A stretch of 64,000 nt of DNA from Pseudorhodoferax sp. Leaf265 (GCF_001422365.1 NZ_LMMT01000001.1:288820-352819); one strand, 5' to 3'. Shown: positions 28,011-37,157, numbered from the stretch's first letter. Program-made: numbers and translations. Notes: generated from the letters alone by a model not told the origin.

Positions 28011-29165
28011 TCAGGGTGCGTCCGGCAGCAGCCGCAGCAGCTGGCCGTTGCTGGCATCGGTCAGCACATAGAGCAGGCCGTCGGGCCCCTGGCGCACGTC
28101 GCGGATGCGCTGGCCCACTTCCGCCAGCAAGGATTGCTCGCGCACCACCCGGCCGTCGGCGCCCAGTTCCAGCCGGTGGAGCCGGCCGAACTTGAGCGAG
28201 CCCACGAACAGGCTGCCCTGCCAGGCCTTGCCATAGCGCTCGCTCGTCAGGAAGGCCATGCCCGAGGGCGCGATCGAAGGGACCCAATGGTGCAGCGGCT
28301 GCTCCATGCCGGCCTTCTCGGTCAGGCCCTCGCCGATGGGCGCGCCGCCGTAGTTCACGCCGTGTGTGATGACCGGCCAGCCGTGGTTGCGGCCAGCCTG
28401 GGACACATTGATCTCGTCACCCCCCTGGGCGCCGTGCTCGTGCGTCCAGAGCCGGCCATCGGGCGCCAGCGCGGCACCCTGCAGGTTGCGGTGGCCGTAG
28501 CTCCAGATCTCGGGCAGCGCGCCAGCGCGGCCGGCGAAGGGGTTGTCCCGGGGTACGCTGCCGTCTTTGCCCACGCGCACGATCTTGCCGAGGTGGTTGT
28601 CCAGGGTCTGCGCATCGGCCATGCGGCTGTAGCGGTCGCCCAGCGTGAGGAACAGCGTGCCGTCGGGCTTGCCGCCGACCCGGCGCTCGACGATGCGGCA
28701 GCCGAAATGCGCGCTGCTGGACACCTTGGGCTTCTGGCTGAAAACCACGCGCAGGTCTTCCAGGCGGCTGCGGTCGTCCGACAGCCTGGCGCGGGCCAAG
28801 GCCGTGCTGTTGCCGCGTCCGCCCTCGGCCGGCTCGCTGTAGCAGAAGTAGAGCGTGCGGTTGTCGGCGAAGCCGCTGTCCAGCACCACGTCGAGCAGGC
28901 CGCCCTGGCCGCCGGCCGCGATCTCGGGCAGGCCGGCCAGCGGCGCGCCGAGCTGGCCGTCGGCCTCGACCACGCGCATGCGGCCGGGCCGCTCGGTCAC
29001 GAGGAAGCGACCGTCGGGCAGGAAGGCCAGGCCCCAGGGGTTCTGCAATCCGGCGGCCACGGGCTGCACACGCGCTGGCGTCTGGGCGCTCGCGGGCCCG
29101 GCGAGAACAAGGCCCAGGCCCACCAGCAGGAGGCCGATCCGGCGCGAGAACGGGAACAGGGGCAT
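28011..29165 (-). CDS. PQQ-dependent sugar dehydrogenase (soluble, Asd/YliI type)
   Basis: 384 residues with a signal peptide (about residues 1-27, ending AGPASA) and a six-bladed propeller of the soluble aldose sugar dehydrogenase family. Typical segments: GLQNPWGLAFLPDG, VTERPGRM, GGQGGLLDVVLD, PEIWSYGHRNLQGAAL, HEHGAQGGDEIN and PSGMAFLTSERYG. It oxidises sugars in the periplasm using PQQ and calcium. Single gene in its direction; the start follows a 246-bp AT-rich gap shared with the divergent hydrolase gene. Confidence 0.88.
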   Translation of the reverse strand: MPLFPFSRRIGLLLVGLGLVLAGPASAQTPARVQPVAAGLQNPWGLAFLPDGRFLVTERPGRMRVVEADGQLGAPLAGLPEIAAGGQGGLLDVVLDSGFADNRTLYFCYSEPAEGGRGNSTALARARLSDDRSRLEDLRVVFSQKPKVSSSAHFGCRIVERRVGGKPDGTLFLTLGDRYSRMADAQTLDNHLGKIVRVGKDGSVPRDNPFAGRAGALPEIWSYGHRNLQGAALAPDGRLWTHEHGAQGGDEINVSQAGRNHGWPVITHGVNYGGAPIGEGLTEKAGMEQPLHHWVPSIAPSGMAFLTSERYGKAWQGSLFVGSLKFGRLHRLELGADGRVVREQSLLAEVGQRIRDVRQGPDGLLYVLTDASNGQLLRLLPDAP

Positions 29166-29293
29166 GCGTCACATCCTGGAAATAGGGGGTGCATGCCGGG
29201 CACCGTGCCAGCATTTGCACGCCGCTTGGAGCAATGCGCCTCGCGATTCGTTCGACACCAATTTCATCCGTTTGTAGGAGTCCAGCCCTTGTT

Positions 29294-29336
29294 TTTGTCC
29301 GACAAAGTCGGGTGGTGTTACAAATTTAATTTGTAA
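29294..29336. promoter_or_regulatory. Two palindromes in the AT-rich gap upstream of the NlpC/P60 gene
   Basis: TTTGTCCGACAAA (29294-29306) and TTACAAATTTAATTTGTAA (29318-29336) are dyads whose centres are 27 bp apart. They precede a possible -10 (TACAAT, 29357-29362) for the rightward gene. The local base composition is much richer in A+T than the surroundings. They look like regulator-binding sites, but no regulator can be assigned. Confidence 0.45.
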
Positions 29337-29411
29337 ATCATTATGAATCAACTACTTACAATGATATCCTCGCTTGACGCCTGAATAGCGCAGGCCTTAC
29401 TCTCCCGCCCC

Positions 29412-30029
29412 ATGCCTCGCTGGACCGCCGTTCTCCTCCTCGCCTGCTGCGTCGCCAGCGCCGCCCAAGCCGCCCCCCCGGAGCCATCGCTGCCGGCCGC
29501 ATCGCCCGAGATGCCGGCCGACATGCAGCGCGTGCTGGCCGAGCGTGGCCTGGTCCGGCAGACCCTGGGACACATTGAGCAGGTCGGCCAGACCGTGCGC
29601 GACACCACCTCCGACCTGGTCGGCACGGCCATGGGTTTCCTGGGCGTGCCCTACCGGCGTGGCGGCAATTCGGCGGAATCGGGCTTCGACTGCAGTGGTT
29701 TCGTGCGTGCCGTGTATTCGCAGACCGTGGGCCTGGTGCTGCCGCGCCGCGCCAACGAGCAGGCCGCCGCCACCGACACCATCGAGAAGCGCGACCTGCA
29801 ACCCGGCGACCTGGTGTTCTTCAACACCATGCGCCGCGCCTTCAGCCATGTGGGCATCTACGTGGGCGACGGCAAGTTCGTGCACGCCCCGCGCAGCGGC
29901 GCCAAGGTGCGCGTGGAAGACATGGACAGCAGCTACTGGAAGCGCCGTTTCGACGGCGCCCGCCGTGTCGAGACCGACACGCCGCTGGACGCCAGTGCGC
30001 TGACCAAGCTGGGCGCCGGCGGCAACTGA
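29412..30029 (+). CDS. NlpC/P60-family peptidoglycan endopeptidase
   Basis: 205 residues with a signal peptide (MPRWTAVLLLACCVASAAQA). The NlpC/P60 domain spans about residues 65-185 with the catalytic C94 in SGFDCSGFVR, H146 in FSHVGIYVG and H158 in KFVHAP. It cleaves D-gamma-Glu-DAP-type bonds in the cell wall. Between the signal and the domain is a proline-rich linker of some 40 residues. Monocistronic, with its own AT-rich promoter region. Confidence 0.9.
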   Translation: MPRWTAVLLLACCVASAAQAAPPEPSLPAASPEMPADMQRVLAERGLVRQTLGHIEQVGQTVRDTTSDLVGTAMGFLGVPYRRGGNSAESGFDCSGFVRAVYSQTVGLVLPRRANEQAAATDTIEKRDLQPGDLVFFNTMRRAFSHVGIYVGDGKFVHAPRSGAKVRVEDMDSSYWKRRFDGARRVETDTPLDASALTKLGAGGN

Positions 30030-30122
30030 GCCGCTCCCCTGCCCGACCTCAGCCCCCGAATTCCTGCGCTGCCAGATTGCGCAGCAGCCGAAACACCAGT
30101 TGCTTGTTTGGAAGCCCGGCCA

Positions 30123-31478
30123 TCATGGAAGCGCCAGCCCGGCCTGCCCAGGGCCGTGGCCTGGTACCAATAGGCGCGCGGCCAGCTGCCGCGCGCTCCG
30201 GGCACTGGCGCCCTTGCCCGTGATCGCCAGCGCCGGCGCATGGGCCAGCATGCGCACGAAGACGGCGCGCACTTCGTCCGCGCTGATGCCCTCGACCATG
30301 GCCAGCGCGTCGGCCAGCGACAGCACACTGCCGCTGGCCTGCAGTTCTTCCACGGCCTGCTCCATCGTGGCGTAGGTGCGTTCCGCGGCGCGCACGCGCG
30401 CCACGGCCAGCTGGTTCTTGGCCCGCTCCAGATGCACGGGATCGACCGCCGCCGCCTGCGCACGCAGCAGCTCGCCGGTGGCAGTGACCAGCGCGTCCAG
30501 TTTGTCCGGGGTCGTCACCGCGTGCACGACGAAGTTGGCCCAGACGTCGCCCTTGTCGATCGTGGCATCGGCGGTGTAGGCCAGGCCGAGCTTCTCCCGC
30601 ACCGTGTCGGCCAGGGGCGAGGACATCCCGCCGCCGAACAGGTTGGCGGCCACCGCCGCCACGAGGCGCCAGCGCTGCCCGGACACCGCATCCGGCCGCG
30701 TCGGCGCCACGGGGTAGGCGATGTTCAGGAACACCTGCGAGACCTGCGTGAAGCGCCGTGCCACGGCCTGCCCGACGTAGGCCGTGGGCGCCGGGGGCCT
30801 GGCCACCGATGGATCGTGCGCTGGCGGCATCGCATCGAACAGCTCTGCGGCGAGCGCCATCCAGGCCGCGACGTCGAAGTTGCCCGCCGCTGCGACGACG
30901 GTCTTCTCCGCCACGTAGTGCGACTGCACATGGCGCACCAGGTCGCCGCGCGCAAAGCCTTCGATGTTGGCGATGGTGCCGATCACGGGCATGCCCATGG
31001 CGGCATCGCCCCAGATGGCACGGTCGAGCAGTTCGTCGGCGCTGTCCTGCGGATCCTCGTCGTACTCGATGGCCTCCTGCCGGATCACCTCCAGCTCACG
31101 CTGCAGCTCGTGGGCGGGAAAGCTGCTGTTCAGCACGATGTCGGCCGTCATGCGCAGCAGTTGGTCGGCATGCCGGCCCAGACCCGTCATGAAGTAGCCC
31201 GTGGCGTCCTTGCCCGTGAACGCGTTGACATCGGCGCCCAGCCGCTCGGCGTCCAGGTTGATCGCCTGCACGGAACGCGTGGCGGTGCCCTTGAACGCCA
31301 TGTGCTCCAGGACATGGCTGATGCCGTTGGTGGCCGGCGTCTCGTCGCGGGATCCGACCCGCAGGAAGACGCCCACGCTCACGCTCTGCACATGCGGCAT
31401 CGGGACGGCGAGCAGGCGCACGCCGTTCGCGAGCGTGCGGAGCGCCGTGGCGCCTCCCGCCTCCGGATGGGGTGCCAT
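30123..31478 (-). CDS. M16-family (pitrilysin-like) zinc protease
   Basis: 451 residues, the size of bacterial processing-peptidase-like M16B proteins. The inverted zinc motif HVLEH is at residues 55-59 (ISHVLEHMAFKGT), with the third ligand Glu downstream in EVIRQEAIEYDEDP. The second half holds the family R-x-x-Y-like region (LADTVREKLGLAYT) used for substrate closure. No signal peptide, so cytosolic. The start is 3 bp after the stop of the upstream XRE regulator, so both are one unit. Confidence 0.9.
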   Translation of the reverse strand: MAPHPEAGGATALRTLANGVRLLAVPMPHVQSVSVGVFLRVGSRDETPATNGISHVLEHMAFKGTATRSVQAINLDAERLGADVNAFTGKDATGYFMTGLGRHADQLLRMTADIVLNSSFPAHELQRELEVIRQEAIEYDEDPQDSADELLDRAIWGDAAMGMPVIGTIANIEGFARGDLVRHVQSHYVAEKTVVAAAGNFDVAAWMALAAELFDAMPPAHDPSVARPPAPTAYVGQAVARRFTQVSQVFLNIAYPVAPTRPDAVSGQRWRLVAAVAANLFGGGMSSPLADTVREKLGLAYTADATIDKGDVWANFVVHAVTTPDKLDALVTATGELLRAQAAAVDPVHLERAKNQLAVARVRAAERTYATMEQAVEELQASGSVLSLADALAMVEGISADEVRAVFVRMLAHAPALAITGKGASARSARQLAARLLVPGHGPGQAGLALP

Positions 31479-31481
31479 GGC

Positions 31482-31739
31482 TCAGCGGTCCTGCAGCGGC
31501 TGCGGCTGGACCGCGACGCCGTAGAGCGCCAGCAGGCCGACCATGTGGCCGATGGACACGCCGGGCTCGCCCGCCTCCACGCGGCCGATGGTCTGCACAT
31601 GCACACCCAGGCGCGCGGCCGCAGCGGCCTGGCCTTCTCCCGCCGCCAGCCGCGCGGCCTTGGCTGCCGCGCCCAGCGCCCGGATGGTCTGCAAGGCGTC
31701 GTCGCCGATGTCTGTGGAAATGCGCTTGCCTTGGGTCAT
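31482..31739 (-). CDS. XRE-family helix-turn-helix protein
   Basis: 85 residues in a single HTH domain (GDDALQTIRALGAAAKAARL, then AAAARLGVHVQTIGRVEAGEP). It resembles antitoxin-type or phage-repressor-type XRE proteins. Several in-frame starts exist; the ATG at 31739 (MTQGKRIST) gives a protein that begins just before the domain, and 31796 is an alternative. No toxin is beside it; instead it is coupled to an M16 protease. It may control that gene or the divergent Bug operon. Confidence 0.72.
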   Translation of the reverse strand: MTQGKRISTDIGDDALQTIRALGAAAKAARLAAGEGQAAAAARLGVHVQTIGRVEAGEPGVSIGHMVGLLALYGVAVQPQPLQDR

Positions 31740-31926
31740 CGCGGCATTGTCGCCGCGCAGCAGCGCGGCAGCTTGCGCGATCGGACCGGCGCTCATGCGG
31801 GCGCGGCCTCCGGCAGCCGGCCGCCCTCCATCACGGGCGCGCGGCATCGCGGACCAGTTGCTCAGGGACATCTGAGCGGCCCGCCGGCCTGATTCGATCC
31901 CCGTATCAGACCGGCCCAAATCGGTA

Positions 31927-31956
31927 TTGGACGCCCTATCGGAGCGGCGCTATGGT
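31927..31956 (+). promoter_or_regulatory. Promoter of the Bug-CoA-transferase-acyl-CoA dehydrogenase operon
   Basis: TTGGAC (31927-31932) and TATGGT (31951-31956) with an 18-bp spacer, 30 bp before the Bug start codon. The boxes are close to consensus. Confidence 0.55.
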
Positions 31957-31986
31957 CCGCGCCATCGACAACATGGAGACAAGCGC

Positions 31987-32955
31987 ATGCTGCACCGCCG
32001 CACCCTGCTGGCACTGCTCGCCGCGTCCGGCCTGGCCGCCGGCCTGCCGGTTCAGGCCCAGGACTTCCCGCACAAGCCGATCCGGTTCGTCGTGCCCTTC
32101 CCGCCCGGCAGCGGCACCGACACCTCGGCCCGCTACTTCGGCAAGAAGCTCTCGGACCTGACGGGCCAGCCCGTGGTGGTGGAGAACAAGGCCGGCGCCA
32201 ACGGCTTCCTCGCGGTGCAGGCCGTGCTGGCTGCGCCTGCGGACGGCTACACCGTCTTCGTCGGCAGCAACTCCACGCTGGCCGTCAACGCGGCGCTGTT
32301 CAAGGCCCTGCCCTACGACCCGGTCACGGACTTTGCGCCGCTCAGCATGATGATGCGCTCGCCCGCGCTGCTGATCGTGCCGGGCAGCTCGCCGCACAAG
32401 AGCCTGGCGGACCTGATCGCCGCGGCCAAGGCCAGGCCGACCGCGCTGAACTACGGCGCCGGCTCGGCCGGCTACCAGCTCATGGCCGAGCTGTTCAACG
32501 ACGCGGCCAGGGTGCAGACCACGCACGTGCCCTTCAAGGGCGCCAACGAAGCCGTGGCGGCGGTGGCCGGCGGCACCGTGGACCTGGCTTTCGCCGAGAT
32601 GACGAGCGCACAGGAGATGGTCAAGAGCGGCCGCATCCGCGCGCTGGCCGTGGCCTCCGACAAGCGCACGGTCGCGTTGCCCGAGGTCACGACCGCGACC
32701 GAGGCCGGCCTTGCGGGCTTCACGGCCTACACCTGGGTCGGCGCCATGGTGTCGGCCAAGACGCCCAAGGCCGAGGCCGACAAGTTGGCCGCGCTGCTGA
32801 CGCAGATCGAGCGCCTGCCCGAGACGCGCGCCTTCTACGAACGCATCGGCGCCGAGGTCATGCAGGGCGGTCCGCAGGAGATGCGCGCCTTCCAGGCCGA
32901 GGAGATCCGGCTGTGGAAGCGCATCGCGGCCCAGGCCAAGGTCGAACTGCAATGA
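31987..32955 (+). CDS. Bug/TctC-family binding protein (second copy in the window)
   Basis: 322 residues. Signal peptide with MLHRRTLLALLAASG at the start, cut near VQAQ. Mature part: KPIRFVVPFPPGSGTDTSA, VVVENKAGANGFLAVQ and HVPFKGANEAVAAVAGG. It binds a carboxylate in the periplasm. No TctA/B partner. It begins an operon of CoA-metabolism genes, so its ligand is presumably the acid they degrade. GGAGAC just upstream supports the ATG at 31987. Confidence 0.87.
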   Translation: MLHRRTLLALLAASGLAAGLPVQAQDFPHKPIRFVVPFPPGSGTDTSARYFGKKLSDLTGQPVVVENKAGANGFLAVQAVLAAPADGYTVFVGSNSTLAVNAALFKALPYDPVTDFAPLSMMMRSPALLIVPGSSPHKSLADLIAAAKARPTALNYGAGSAGYQLMAELFNDAARVQTTHVPFKGANEAVAAVAGGTVDLAFAEMTSAQEMVKSGRIRALAVASDKRTVALPEVTTATEAGLAGFTAYTWVGAMVSAKTPKAEADKLAALLTQIERLPETRAFYERIGAEVMQGGPQEMRAFQAEEIRLWKRIAAQAKVELQ

Positions 32956-34187
32956 CGCAGCAGCATGGCGCCCTTGCAGGCATCCGCGTGCTGGACCTCT
33001 CGCGCGTGCTGGCCGGCCCCTGGGCCGCGCAGCTGCTCGGCGACCTGGGCGCCGAGGTCGTCAAGGTCGAGCGCCCCGGCGCCGGCGACGACACACGCAC
33101 CTGGGGCCCGCCCTTCGTGCGCGACGGCCAGGGCGCGCCCACCACGGACGCGGCCTACTACCTCTGCACCAACCGCAACAAGCGCTCGATCACGGTGGAC
33201 ATGCAGACGCCCGCGGGCCAGCGACTGCTGCAGGAGTTGGCGCAGCAGAGCGACGTGGTGGTCGAGAACTTCAAGACCGGCAGCCTGGCCCAGTACGGCC
33301 TGGACTGGGCCACGCTGTCGGCACTGAACCCGCGCCTGGTCTATTGCTCGATCACGGGCTTCGGCCAGACCGGCCCCTACGCGCAGCGCGCGGGCTACGA
33401 CTTCCTGATCCAGGGCATGGGCGGGCTCATGAGCATCACGGGCCAGCCCGACGGCGCGCCCGGCGCCGGCCCCATGAAGGTGGGCGTGGCGCTGACCGAC
33501 ATCCTGACCGGCCTGTACGCGGCCAACGCCATCCAGGCCGCGTTGCATGCGCGGGCACGCACGGGCCGCGGGCAACACATTGATCTCGCGCTGCTCGACG
33601 TGGGCGTGGCCTGCCTGGGCAACCAGGCCATGAACTACCTGCACAGCGGCCAGGCGCCGCAGCGCATGGGCAACGCGCACCCCAACACCGTGCCCTACCA
33701 GGACTTTCCGACGGCCGACGGCCACATGATCCTGGCCACGGGCAACGACGGCCAGTACGCGCGCTTCTGCGCGGCGGCCGGCCACCCCGAATGGGCGAGC
33801 GACCCGCGCTTCGTGCGCAACACGGACCGGCTGCAGCACCGCGACGTGCTGATCCCGCTGCTGCGCTCCGCGACCGTGCAGCGCACCACGGCCGACTGGA
33901 TCGCGCTGCTGGAAAAAGCCGGCGTGCCCTGCGGGCCGATCAACAGCATCGCCGACGTGTTCGCCGATCCGCAGGTGCGCGCGCGCGGCCTGCAGATGGC
34001 GATGCCGCATGCGGCCGGCGCCGATGTGGCACTGGTGGCCAACCCGATCCGCCTGTCGGACACCCCCGTGCAGTACCGCGAGGCCCCGCCACAACTGGGT
34101 CAGCACACGCGCGCGGTGCTGCACGACGTTTTGCACATGAGCGAGAAGGACATCGATGAACTGCAACAGAAAGGTGCCCTGGGATGA
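32952..34187 (+). CDS. CaiB/BaiF-family CoA transferase (family III)
   Basis: 411 residues. Family III features: GIRVLDLSRVLAGPWAAQLLGDLGA split over the first 35 residues, KVERPGAGDDTR, NRNKRSITVDM, and the domain GFGQTGPYAQRAGYDFLIQ. It moves CoA between carboxylic acids without ATP. Its start overlaps the Bug stop (ATGA), and its stop overlaps the next gene in the same way. It probably activates the acid imported through the Bug receptor. Confidence 0.9.
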   Translation: MTQQHGALAGIRVLDLSRVLAGPWAAQLLGDLGAEVVKVERPGAGDDTRTWGPPFVRDGQGAPTTDAAYYLCTNRNKRSITVDMQTPAGQRLLQELAQQSDVVVENFKTGSLAQYGLDWATLSALNPRLVYCSITGFGQTGPYAQRAGYDFLIQGMGGLMSITGQPDGAPGAGPMKVGVALTDILTGLYAANAIQAALHARARTGRGQHIDLALLDVGVACLGNQAMNYLHSGQAPQRMGNAHPNTVPYQDFPTADGHMILATGNDGQYARFCAAAGHPEWASDPRFVRNTDRLQHRDVLIPLLRSATVQRTTADWIALLEKAGVPCGPINSIADVFADPQVRARGLQMAMPHAAGADVALVANPIRLSDTPVQYREAPPQLGQHTRAVLHDVLHMSEKDIDELQQKGALG

Positions 34188-35338
34188 GCGCACTTGATTC
34201 CCTGACCCTGACCGCGATCCCGCCCGAGGACGAAGCCCTGCGCGCGCCCGTGCGCGCCTTCCTGGCCGAAGCCCTGAAGGACGTCCCTGCCCACGTGCGC
34301 GCCAAATCCTGGAGCGGCTACGACCCGGCCTTCAGCCGCAAGCTGGGCCAACAGGGCTGGCTCGGCATCACGCTGCCGCCGGCCTATGGTGGTGGCGGCC
34401 GCAGCGCGTTCGCGCGCTACGTGCTGGTCGAGGAGTTCCTGAACTGGGGCGCGCCCGTGGGCTCGCACTGGATCGCCGACCGCCAGAGCGCGCCGCTGAT
34501 CCTGCGCTACGGCACCGAGGCACAGAAGCTGCGCTACGTGCCGCCGATCTGCCGCGGTGAGTCCTACTTCTGCATCGGCATGAGCGAGCCCGGCGCCGGC
34601 TCGGACCTGGCCAGCGTCCGTTCGCGGGCCACGCCCCACGATGGTGGCTGGCTGCTCAACGGCCAGAAGATCTGGACCACCAACGCCCACCACTGCAGCC
34701 ACATGATCGCGCTGGTGCGCACTTCGGGCACCACCGAGGACCGGCAGAAGGGGCTGTCGCAGCTGATCGTGGACCTGAAGGCGCCGGGCGTGCGCGTGCG
34801 GCCCATCACCGACCAGTCGGGCGACGCGCACTTCTGCGAGGTGTTCTTCGACGACGTGCAACTGGGTCATGACGCGCTGGTCGGTGCTGAGGGCAAGGGC
34901 TGGGAACAGGTCAACGCCGAGCTCGCCTTCGAGCGCAGCGGGCCCGAGCGGCTGTTCTCCAGCATCGTGCTGTTCGACCAGTGGGCGGCCTGGGTGCGCG
35001 AGGCCGGCCGCACGCCCGAGGCCGAGCGCCTGGCCGGCCGCATCGTCTGCGCGCTGGCACCGCTGCGCGCGATGTCGGTGGCCGTGACCGAGAAGCTCAC
35101 GCGTGGCGAGAGCCCGCTGGTCGAGGCCGCCCTGGTCAAAGACCTGGGCACGGGCGTGGAGCAGCTGATCCCCGCCGCCATCGCCGACGACCTGTTTTCG
35201 CGGCCCGAGGGCAGCGTGCCGCTGGGCCTGCTGCACACGCTGGACTACGTGACCCAGGTCGCCCCCTCGTTCTCGCTGCGTGGCGGCACGCGCGAGATCC
35301 TGCGCGGCATGATCGCGCGCGGCCTGGGCCTGCGCTGA
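34184..35338 (+). CDS. Acyl-CoA dehydrogenase family protein (first subunit)
   Basis: 384 residues, full ACAD layout: N-terminal helical domain, middle beta domain (CIGMSEPGAGSDLASVRSRA, GWLLNGQKIWTTNAH) and C-terminal FAD-binding helices ending in the family motif FSLRGGTREILRGMIARGLG. It is one of two unlike ACAD genes in tandem; such pairs usually form heteromers. Start overlaps the CoA transferase stop by 4 bp. Confidence 0.9.
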   Translation: MSALDSLTLTAIPPEDEALRAPVRAFLAEALKDVPAHVRAKSWSGYDPAFSRKLGQQGWLGITLPPAYGGGGRSAFARYVLVEEFLNWGAPVGSHWIADRQSAPLILRYGTEAQKLRYVPPICRGESYFCIGMSEPGAGSDLASVRSRATPHDGGWLLNGQKIWTTNAHHCSHMIALVRTSGTTEDRQKGLSQLIVDLKAPGVRVRPITDQSGDAHFCEVFFDDVQLGHDALVGAEGKGWEQVNAELAFERSGPERLFSSIVLFDQWAAWVREAGRTPEAERLAGRIVCALAPLRAMSVAVTEKLTRGESPLVEAALVKDLGTGVEQLIPAAIADDLFSRPEGSVPLGLLHTLDYVTQVAPSFSLRGGTREILRGMIARGLGLR

Positions 35339-35354
35339 GAAGGACGACGAGACC

Positions 35355-36353
35355 ATGGACGATTTGTTTTCCGAGGCGGTCGCGCAACTGCTGCGCGACC
35401 TCTCCACCCCCGACGTCGTGCGCGCCATCGAGACCGGCGGCGACCACTGCGCGCTCTGGCAGGCCATCGAGGAGGCCGGTTTCGCCGATGCGCTCGTGCC
35501 CGAGGCCCAGGGTGGCGCGGGCCTGGCGCTGCACGAGGTCTTCGGCGTGCTGAGTTTGTGCGGCACGCATGCCGTGCCCGTGCCGCTGGGCGAGACCGTG
35601 CTCGCGCGCGGCTGGCTGGCGCGCGCCGGTGTGGCCGTGCCGCGCGGCAGCACCGTGTTCGCCGAGGCCGACACCCCGGGCGACGAGGTGGTCTGCCCGC
35701 TCGTGCGCACCGGCCGCGTGGCCGACCAGGTGCTGGTCGCGCGCGGCGCTGCGCTGCGCCTGCTGCCCGTGGCCACGGCCCAGGCCATGCCGGCTGGCTT
35801 CGTGCTCGACGTTGCGCTGCGCTGGCCTGCGCAGGCCTGGGAGGCCGGCATGCCCGTTCGGGGCGACCCCGGGGATCTGCGCCTGCTGCAGGCCGCGCTG
35901 TACGCCACCCAGCTGGCTGGCGCCATGCGCGCGGCCTTCGACCGCACGCTGGCCTACGCCAACGAGCGCCAGCAGTTCGGCCGGCCCATCGGCAAGTTCC
36001 AGGCGATCCAGCACCAGCTCGCGGTCATGGCCGAGCATGTGTTCGCTGCGCGCACGGCTGCGCAGCTCGGCTGCCGCGCCGAGGATCTCGTGCCCGAGCG
36101 GCTGCACGTGGCCATCGCCAAAGCCCGTACCAGCGAAGCAGCGCTCGAAGTGGCAGGCATGGCCCATGCCATCCACGGCGCGATCGGCTTCACGGCCGAG
36201 TTCGACCTGCAGCTCTTCACGCGCCGCCTGCACGCCTGGCGCCAGGCCGCCGGCAGCGAGTCCTACTGGCATGGCGTGGCCGGCCGTCACCACCTGGACA
36301 GCGGCGAGACCTTGGTCCTCGATACGATCCGCGCCGCCACCACCGTCCACTGA
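35355..36353 (+). CDS. Acyl-CoA dehydrogenase family protein (second, shorter subunit)
   Basis: 332 residues, shorter than a catalytic ACAD. The C-terminal domain is clear (AFDRTLAYANERQQFGRPIG, FQAIQHQLAVMAE, HAIHGAIGFTAEFDLQLFTRR), while the middle flavin-binding motifs of the first subunit are degraded. It is therefore probably the partner of the preceding gene in an alpha2beta2 dehydrogenase, as seen for steroid and other bulky acyl-CoA dehydrogenases (inference). 16-bp gap upstream. Confidence 0.85.
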   Translation: MDDLFSEAVAQLLRDLSTPDVVRAIETGGDHCALWQAIEEAGFADALVPEAQGGAGLALHEVFGVLSLCGTHAVPVPLGETVLARGWLARAGVAVPRGSTVFAEADTPGDEVVCPLVRTGRVADQVLVARGAALRLLPVATAQAMPAGFVLDVALRWPAQAWEAGMPVRGDPGDLRLLQAALYATQLAGAMRAAFDRTLAYANERQQFGRPIGKFQAIQHQLAVMAEHVFAARTAAQLGCRAEDLVPERLHVAIAKARTSEAALEVAGMAHAIHGAIGFTAEFDLQLFTRRLHAWRQAAGSESYWHGVAGRHHLDSGETLVLDTIRAATTVH

Positions 36354-36368
36354 ACCGCGAGACCCCCA

Positions 36369-37157
36369 ATGAGCTTCCTGACCACCGCGCGCGACGGCGC
36401 CATCCTGACCTTGACCATGAACCAGCCGGAGACGCGCAACGCGCTGACCGGCAACACGGCCGTCGACGAGTTCGTGCAGGCCTGCGACGCGATCCGCCGC
36501 GACACCTCGGTGCGCGCCGTGATCATCACAGGCACCGGTCCCGTCTTCAGCTCGGGCGGCAACGTCAAGGACATGCAGCGCTTCTTCGGCGACAGCCTGT
36601 CGCCCGAGGTGATCCGCGAGGAATACCGCAATGGCATCCAGCGCATCCCCAAAGCGCTTTACAACCTGGACGTGCCGACCATCTGCGCCGTCAACGGCCC
36701 GGCCATCGGCGCCGGCCTGGACCTGACCTGCATGTGCGACATCCGCATCGCCTCGGAGAACGCCACCTTCGCCGAGAGCTTCGTGAAGGTCGGCATCGTG
36801 GCCGGCGATGGCGGCGCCTGGCTGCTGCCGCGTGCTGTCGGCATGTCCAAGGCGGCCGAGATGGCGTTCACGGGCGAGGCGCTCAACGCGCAGCAGGCGC
36901 TGGCCTGCGGCCTGGTCTCGCGCGTGGTGCCGGCCGATGCGCTGATGGCCGAGGCGCGCGCGCTGGCAGCCAAGATCGCGGCCAATCCGGGCGGCGTGCT
37001 GCGCATGACCAAGCGGCTGCTGCGCGAAGGCCAGAACAGCACGCTGGAATCGCTGCTGGAAATGTCGGCCGGCTACCAGGCCATCGCGCACAAGACGGCC
37101 GACCACGAGGAAGCCGTGCGCGCCTTCATCGAGAAGCGCGCGCCCAGGTTCAGCTGA
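36369..37157 (+). CDS. Enoyl-CoA hydratase/isomerase family protein
   Basis: 262-residue crotonase-fold protein. Oxyanion-hole regions FSSGGNVKDM and NGPAIGAGLDLTCMCDIRIAS are intact, followed by FVKVGIVAGDGGAWLLPRAVG and the C-terminal trimerisation region. Adds water to (or isomerises) the enoyl-CoA made by the two dehydrogenase subunits. Last gene of the operon; its stop directly abuts the convergent ogt stop. Confidence 0.9.
   Translation: MSFLTTARDGAILTLTMNQPETRNALTGNTAVDEFVQACDAIRRDTSVRAVIITGTGPVFSSGGNVKDMQRFFGDSLSPEVIREEYRNGIQRIPKALYNLDVPTICAVNGPAIGAGLDLTCMCDIRIASENATFAESFVKVGIVAGDGGAWLLPRAVGMSKAAEMAFTGEALNAQQALACGLVSRVVPADALMAEARALAAKIAANPGGVLRMTKRLLREGQNSTLESLLEMSAGYQAIAHKTADHEEAVRAFIEKRAPRFS

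Noticed and set aside
29299-29311. Terminator hairpin CCGAC-AAA-GTCGG
   Set aside because: The stem is only 5 bp and no T-tract follows on either strand; it is better read as part of the TTTGTCCGACAAA dyad.
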